The translations under genes were made by a program, and so were the position numbers. From the NCBI RefSeq assembly GCF_910592395.1, contig NC_088312.1, positions 5,022,001-5,086,000 on the forward strand: 64,000 nucleotides of DNA, read 5' to 3'. Under the pieces are notes generated by a model. That model made no database searches, was not told the origin of the DNA, and saw nothing but the letters and a program-made list of their open reading frames with translations. This DNA is from Lineus longissimus (taxonomy: Eukaryota; Nemertea; Pilidiophora; Heteronemertea; Lineidae). This document shows positions 56,924-64,000 of the stretch, one piece after another (position 1 is the first letter of the stretch; each line of letters starts with the position of its first letter).

Positions 56924-59900
56924 ACCGGGTTTATCTTACGTGTCTTACTTGGTGACTGAATAAACATCACGAGCTCACACAAACTTGCACGGGCGACTAT
57001 AGTGGCGGATTCAGGTGTACATTAAATTTAGGTAATCAAGTCAATAATGCAATAATGCACTATGGGTTATGTTCAAGTTGGGTTAAAGCAGTCGGGCCTT
57101 AATGCAATTATAATTATGAGCTTAACTAACTGTATATACCAACATACATGTACGTGATTTTAAATAAAGTTATCGCGTTATTTTAATGAGATCATGTTTT
57201 AATTGCCTTGTTTTTATTGCTTCGGAAGATATCCATAAGGTGTGCTTTCTTTTGTCAACAACATGATCGTTTTTCTCAACGACTGACAGGAATAACAAAA
57301 TATCTCATCGTTATATCTGTGACCTTTTATAAATATTAATTGTGGGAACACTACTGCTACGGTCTTTTGCTTTCACACCAGCTTTTTCGCAACACACAAA
57401 ATAGTTCAGCACTTGATCTAGGAGGTTGGCCATGAAGCTACGACCGTTGCCATCCATACATGTATACATATAGAGTAAAAGCGCGGATTTGTCGGATAAA
57501 TTCTCATTAGTAATGACCTCGTTGTATACAAAGCAGATAATATGCTGTATGTTAAGCATTGACCGTTGACTATTGAACATAAAAAGTTGTAAGGTATATT
57601 GTGTGGCAATGGTGTATGGACCAGTTGATGCGTTTTACCTAGGCTGGTTACATTAAGGTTTTACAATTGCCATGTGAGCTTATACTTTTTTTACATTCAA
57701 AAGTTCACCTCTGACAAAGGCTAAGCAGGTTGTGTCGTTTATTGTTTTGTAAAACGTTGACTCCATCTTTTTTAAGGAATTGTTTACGAGAACTATAGAC
57801 AAGAACCAGGTGCCTTTCCTGCCTCACACACTGACACTCGCCACTATTCGCCCTTGCACGTTGAGTTTCCAGCTCAAACCAGACCAAATTCTCTAAACGA
57901 CGTATTGGTTACTTGAAGACCTTCAGTTTTGTCCTCCAGTTGCTGTCCACTGGCTCCTTTAAAAACGATTGCATTCGCACGTCGGAGAACATATATTCAA
58001 TAGCACATTCGGTATCATCTTTTAAAAAATATTTCGTAAGAAAGATTGAACTTCAAGGCTTAATTTTTTTCAAATTTTTTTCTCTAACATTCCAATGGAA
58101 CACATTCCTGTTCGTAACACCTTGTGCGTTGACGACTTGTGAGCTTTTATATAGCTACATGTAAACCAGGTGGTTCTAGTACATTCTACATGCAATCTGC
58201 GACAGACACGCATATTTACGAGCCAATCCAAAAATTCTTCCATAATCCGGCTGCGGCTCCTATGCTCAGCAATGTGGTTTTATCACTATGTAACCCGATA
58301 CTCCGATTGAAAAGGACGAGATTATTCGCAGATGTTAGAGACACTGCGAAGAGCGTTCATTTTCGTCGCGGGGGCTGTGTCACTTAATAATTTGTACAGA
58401 CTGCACATTTCGGACTAGATGATAGCAGCAAATAAAATTTTGTTTGAAGATTACCTCATATGCCATTCGTTGATTTCCGCCCGAAATGATGTGTAATGTT
58501 ACCCCTGGTGCCAGGGGACAATAAAATATCGGTGGTGCTCTTTGGACTGCTATGGTTTATCTAAGGACTATGATCGGGTCGATGAAGTTTTAATTGTTCC
58601 TAAAATGATTTCCTTTAGAACGGACTTCTGTGTACAGAGATATGCTGTATGAATTATATATTATCAAACCTCTCCCCAGAAGAACGATGCTTACCACGGC
58701 ATTCTAGAACCACGATATCCGTATTACCGGACTCGTTCGCTTCCAACAAAACCAAATGAAAAACTAAGCTATTTATCACGCTACCGAAGTTGCCATTGGT
58801 TGTAAAATAAAGCGTGACGCCCTATCGACCAATAGGAAACGTGCTCCCTATCACGAGAAATTCACCAGCTAGGCTTCATGTACTGAACTGTGTACACGGT
58901 GCTTATCGAAGGACGTTATGCGATCTTTTGCGTAGACATGTACCGGTAGGTAACCTATTCGATTATGTACGCTGTTTTTCTATACTACATGTAGTATTCG
59001 CGACCAACATGCTGGCTGTGCTTTGGGTTTCCTGTGTAAATACTCTGTACTGTACTAAGAATACCTGGTATGGCTTATGTTATAGTTGCCTGCTGTCGTC
59101 TGCACATCCGAATTGAGGTCATCGGTACTTGGCACCCCGAGATTGACACGGGCCTACATTTGCGAGTGCAATTTCTCTGCAGTTTATAACTATCTTGTTA
59201 TACGATTTAGTTTGTAAATGATTACACTGCGAATGGTGTTTATGAATGCATATGTGTGATATCATTTCCTTTCCAGTTTGTTTCTTGCCATTATGATACT
59301 GACGTTATATTGAGCTTGGAAATGTTTTTGACTTTTTATTTACTTATATCGCTGAATTTCTGTAGTATTTTAATCAGCTTGTAAGATTAAATTTCGAATA
59401 TTAAGTATTTTGCCTCTTGTAATGTGTCTTGACGTCTCTATCCAAAACAGTAAGGCGTATTTTGTCTTGTGCTAAATCCGACGAGTGTAATAAACGCATC
59501 ATCAGGGAACTTTGTTTGGCGTAATTTTTACTTTGTATATACCCCAGTATCAGATGAGTAAGCAGGGGACTTCATTTTTGTAATATGTCCGATACTATTT
59601 ATTCGTGGATATAGAACTAAAGTGCAGATGATAAGCGGTATGGTGGGAAACTCCATTTTGTTCTACACTGGTATATGTGCATTCTGCGAAATGATAATCA
59701 ACTTGCATTATCATGGGTATATGTAACCGGTTAGGACTCCGTCTGAACAAGGTACCTGAAAAGTGAATTGCTTCTGCACCAGCAGTTATATTGAAATACC
59801 TCGATGTATTCCCAAAACGTATACTAGTATATTCAGCTATTTATACGGCAGTGCATACGCGTGTAATTGCAAACATTCACACTGCATTCCCTTCATTGTG

Positions 59901-60809
59901 GTTTTTCACCGAGGGCTTTCCCCATGCCAAAATGCACAATCACATACAGTCACATAGCAATTGCTTTTAAATATGGGTTTGTGTCTTAAATTAGCTTGCA
60001 ATTTAATTTATAGCCAAATCTCGTTCTTTTCGAGACATACTAGTATTCTACACAAAAACTTTTTTTCTTTACCAAACCCGCAAAATGTATGTTTTTACCG
60101 TGATTGGTCATCGTTCACATCGTTAACAAAGTGATTTCTTTACTCTAAGCTTTATTAGACCTACATGTAACTTCCTGACGTCTTCCCGAGCGAAGGTGGT
60201 GGACAGTTGTTCGACAGTTTGGTAGGCTCAATGTCTTATTGCACTGAGAAGTACATGCATGTGCAGATAACAAGTATAGATTAGATTAAGTCATATTTGC
60301 TAAGAAGTATATACGATATATAGAAAACTTCCTTGTTCTTTACTGTTTGCCGTGCATATCCATTCTGCTCCACGCATGAGCATATTGAGAAAATATTTTG
60401 CTGATATTAAACATGGAAGGGAATAAACCACAAACCACCTCAGACATGAGCATGAATAAGGTACCTTTGATTTAAACATGTTACCTAGATAAAGTACTGC
60501 ATTCAGTTGATGAATGCATTATAGTGAGTGTAGAAGCCGGTGCAGCATGCGCTGATAATTCATAACATAGCGCCGTCGCTTGCTTTATATAAACATGCTC
60601 TACATGTATGCTGTCTTAAATCTGTCAGAAAGTGTTTTTTTATTTGGTTTTGTCGGATCACGAAATTTCTTCGTTTACATTTTATTTGAATTTTGCGATT
60701 TTTATTTGGCGAATCATCATCCGCGAAAATAAGGCGGTTTACAAGCATTGAAAGGTCAAATGAATAGGGTTGTCAGCCCTTCTCATATTCAAGTAGTAGA
60801 TGCAAATTC

Positions 60810-61058
60810 GGTTTTAACTGACAAATAGAACATACATTCTCTTCTCCACCTACTTGTATGGAAAAGGAAGTGTTTTCACCAAGTCAGTAATCGGTTTTAA
60901 CTGACAAATAGAACATACATTCTCTTCTCCACCTACTTGTATGGAAAAGGAAGTGTTTTCACCAAGTCAGTAATCGGTTTTAACTGACAAATAGAACATA
61001 CATTCTCTTCTCCACCTACTTGTATGGAAAAGGAAGTGTTTTCACCAAGTCAGTAATC
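60810..61058. repeat. Minisatellite, 83-bp unit x 3
   Basis: Three virtually identical head-to-tail copies start at 60810, 60893 and 60976. The unit begins GGTTTTAACTGACAAATAGA and ends CAAGTCAGTAATC. The identity implies recent duplication or an assembly artefact. Confidence 0.95.
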
Positions 61059-62508
61059 TCCGACGAGCATTTGAATGGCTTGAAGTTGAATTGTGGTGCA
61101 GTACGGAGATTTCGGTGCTGTACGCAAATTCCTTATGTATTGAGGTATCACACGACATTATTTCCATGAATCAGCATTTCGACGCCTTTGTAGCCTGCTG
61201 AAGCCTTGGAAATAATCTGTTCGTTCTTCATTTTACGCGTGACAGGTGACATGTACGACATACATGTAACGTGACGTCTATGTAAAGTCTCTTTAACAGG
61301 CTGTGACAAACCTATGAAAATTATTTGGTTGCTCCGAATAGTGTTGAATAGGCCTTGTGTATATGGGTCTCGGTGTTGAAATTTCCATACGTTTGTAGGA
61401 TTATAGGCCTTCATGCAAATAATAATGCAATTGATTCCCATTGATTTTATTGGTCTCTGTGATTGTCACTCGTGCACTGAAGGGTCACTGATTTCTGTTG
61501 TTGGTAAGCTATGTGGTGTGGTCATACGTGATAAAAGGCACGAATATTCTGGAATGTCCGATTTGTAACGCGCTGTTCACATGTTGTGATGTGGGCATAA
61601 CTTTAGCACTGGCATAAACGTAGTTTTAATTTTGTTAATGTATCTATACTTCCTAATATCGTCCTGAGCATATCATGCATTTGACGTCCAATCATTTTGA
61701 CTTTATCGGGAAAAATGGACATCTTTTGCTAAAATTCACAATTTCGCAAATAACAGCCCACTATAATTTGTTTACAGTCCCAAGAAGGAAATATAAATAC
61801 TTGTTCTGTGTATGATTAAAGGTTCTCACTTTCTGAATGAGTTATTCTCTTTATAGATACAATCAAATCAATCGTTGGCAGCACTAATTGAAACGTAAAG
61901 GCGGCAAATGGCCACTAAAGGTACGTTATAGGTCGTCTTTTCCTAAATGTTTATCTCCAGTCTCAACTGCAAATGGAATGTGACCTGGAATCCAGCTTAT
62001 ACATGTGTAGGCCTAATGCTGTAACTAAGTTATCTGCACATCTCAACCACATGGTTGTGTACCATGACGAAAAATGAAGAAGATTATGAATGCAGTACTC
62101 CTAAAAAGTCATATTTTATTTAGGCTTGCATACATGTATAGACCTACAGAGCTGCAAAAAAATGGCAGCATAGATACAGGGCCTCATAGAAACGAGAATG
62201 AATGCAGACGAAAACTAATTGGCACATTCAGATATGAGCTTAGAGTATACTTTGAGAACATGTTGCGGTAATGAAAATCAAACCTCCATGAGCTTATTTG
62301 CGTGGGGTTAAGCTATAAATATGCGCGTAAATTGTAATTTGTAGTCCCTCTGCAGCATGACGTGGGGATAATCTGATTCTCCTCATCGTGCTCTGTCTAT
62401 ATTAAGTGATGAAAGCACGTGTCATGTGTGCACCAATCAACAATGCACCCGAGTCCATTGAATCCCATTGTTCTGAAAAATTACGCTATTCGTTTTCAGC
62501 CTCGAGCT

Positions 62509-64000
62509 ATGCAGGACAACAATGTAGTGTGTCTACCACACGAACCACTGCGTATTAGTTTAGATACAAAACTGGCGAAAGAGAGCGGTGATCTACCCGT
62601 TCAGTTTGCCAAGACAAGTCAAATCTCGTCAGAGGCAAGCGTGAAAGGTAAGAGAGTGTTTCGGATATCATATTATTGTGGTAGCCTGCATGTAGCATGA
62701 CATTGTATAATAATAATGTATCACTTTATTGAAAATCGGTTGTAACTTGACGAACTGCATGTGTGATAACTTTGCTTTGCAAATTACTGTACGACATAAT
62801 AAAGAGCTGATTGTGAGCGGCGCCTGATGCTGTTTCTAATGAGGGCAGCTTTGTTCCGGTGCATCGGGGATCTTAGACCAATATGTGTTGGTCCAGTCCG
62901 ACAAATGTGGTCCGGACAGTAAGTTGTCAATTATTTTTTTTGGGAGCGGGATTTTTTCTTCAACCTGATTTATCTTTGTCACAACGAAGACACTCCACAT
63001 ACTAGTACTTTTCAGTTTGCTGATATAATAAAGGTTGATATGGCCGCTGTCACTGCTGTTGCGGGCTTGCTTTAATTGGAAATGTCTGGTTTGATTTATC
63101 TTGGTCTTGCCCATATCAGGTGTTTCTAGTGTATGGTTCCTGATTGTGAATATTTGACTTTATTCTTGTTTGCAATTTTCAGCATCAAATTACTTACACT
63201 ATGGACGTCATGAGCTGTTTTGACCCCATTTCAGGTACATGTATTTTGGAAACTGACTTTTGTTTCAATGGGTATCGAGTATAAAATATTCTTTATTTTC
63301 TATCGTTTTAGACATATCGTCTCGACCTGATGCCCAAACTTTGTACCAGAAAGTGGAACTTAAACTAGATGGCCGACAGCAGACATTCCTTATGCCCATG
63401 TCAGTGGTGAGCCAATCTGTAGGCCTACCCCAGCCAACCATGAGCCGAACCGTGCCCTTGACTCCACCGAAGGCCTTGCAGACAGCCCAGGGAGCGGCAA
63501 AAATGCCGAACCCAGAGCCTGTTATACCTGTCGTGGTCGAGCCTGACACTGAAAATACTTTGCTCAAATCAGAAGTAAACACTAACACAGTTGATTCTAA
63601 GGAACATTCACTGTCGACAAAAGGCTCTGTTTCTCCAAGACCCTTGCTGCCCAACCACAGTTTGTGTCATGGGGAAACTGATGGTTATCGTATCCTTCAA
63701 CCTCTTAAGTCAAAACGAGGGCGTCCAAAAAAGAGCTTTTCTCCAGTTAAAAAATACAAGCTAATGAACGAAAAACGTCGTTGCCGTGTCCTCAAGCCAA
63801 AGTCTGATATAAATTCCGACGATTCAAATATTGGAACGATTGGATTGAACGGAGGTACTGGCTTCAAGAATTCTTCACCATTACAGCAGACTGGTCTAAG
63901 CTCGAAGCAAGCTGATAAGGTTACAAACGGGGCAGTACCTTTTGGTTTTGTCAATGTAATGGATTCAAGCTCGAATGAAAATCTTAAGACTGTTGATAGT
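62509..64000 (+). CDS. LRIF1-like nuclear protein, paralogue 4 (5' part, cut by window end)
   Basis: Exon 62500-62647 has an acceptor (CGTTTTCAG) and an in-frame ATG at 62509. It ends AAAG|GTAAGA in phase 1. The second exon starts at 63312 after TCGTTTTAG and stays open to the window edge. Together they give 276 residues. After a 46-residue leader, residues about 57-78 carry the family block (TLYQKVELKLDGRQQTFLMP), matching the N-termini of paralogues 1 and 2. A SUMO-type LKSE follows near residue 130. An AT-hook (KRGRPKK) lies near residue 183, so minor-groove binding to AT-rich DNA is plausible. Upstream frame CCT CGA GCT is open, so the start could lie in an earlier exon. It is divergent from paralogue 3 and 15 kb away. 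The C-terminal helix, if present, lies beyond the window. Confidence 0.75.

Larger units (their letters stand above)
47183..62499. other. Long intergenic region between divergent paralogues 3 and 4
   Basis: About 15 kb without a convincing gene. It contains tRNA-like relics (about 47326, 52240, 54940), a TTA/ATT microsatellite (47379-47424), a 34-bp direct duplication (48738-48806), two MITE copies and an 83-bp minisatellite. One minus-strand candidate exon near 51295 is described in the findings. Listed ORFs of 60-110 codons show no domain or splice support. Confidence 0.6.

Noticed and set aside
58814-59116. 100-codon plus-strand ORF in the intergenic gap
   Set aside because: No domain, no splice signals in a sensible place and composition like random translation of AT-rich sequence.

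Overview
The window is eukaryotic nuclear DNA from an animal. Genes are split by GT-AG introns (plus two likely GC-AG introns), intergenic space is long and AT-rich, and there are several small inverted-repeat transposons, minisatellites and decayed tRNA-like pieces. A PLD1/2-type phospholipase D, a SUEL-type lectin receptor, and the many ACATGTA and AGGCCTA words suggest a marine invertebrate. That last point is an impression and I cannot name the lineage.

Left block (1-15160). The 3' end of an unidentified plus-strand gene occupies 1-202. A complete six-exon plus-strand gene (1356-5437) encodes an 894-residue single-pass receptor with signal peptide, SUEL/rhamnose-binding-lectin domain, CUB-like domain, Thr-rich stalk, one membrane helix and a long tyrosine-containing cytoplasmic tail. 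On the minus strand, ten coding exons between 15159 and 5696 encode the PX, PH and first HKD part of phospholipase D (488 codons). The second catalytic half is not in the window, so either the two plus-strand genes sit inside a PLD intron or the gene is broken.

Centre and right (18572-64000). Four large, mostly single-exon, low-complexity proteins belong to one diverged family: three on the minus strand (18572-22182, 25906-30720, 40536-47009) and one starting on the plus strand (62509 to beyond 64000). Three share an N-terminal YQ...G...L block. The three with visible C-termini end in a KLRELL-type helix, and two share an internal YLxLRxS...YVxP block. SUMO-type psi-K-x-E motifs recur in all four. 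The C-terminal helix closely resembles that of LRIF1, the vertebrate HP1/SMCHD1-binding nuclear protein, so I read this as a local cluster of LRIF1-like chromatin proteins. That assignment is inference and is the most interesting feature of the window.

Mobile and repeat DNA lies between the genes. There is a 1.1-kb foldback element (24089-25189, 6-bp target duplication). Two neighbouring elements have inverted arrays of 16-bp units at their ends (35315-35767 and 36029-36931). There are several small MITEs, a triple hairpin at 18164-18298, a 51-bp x 5 minisatellite and an 83-bp x 3 minisatellite. The long stretch 47183-62499 holds no convincing gene.
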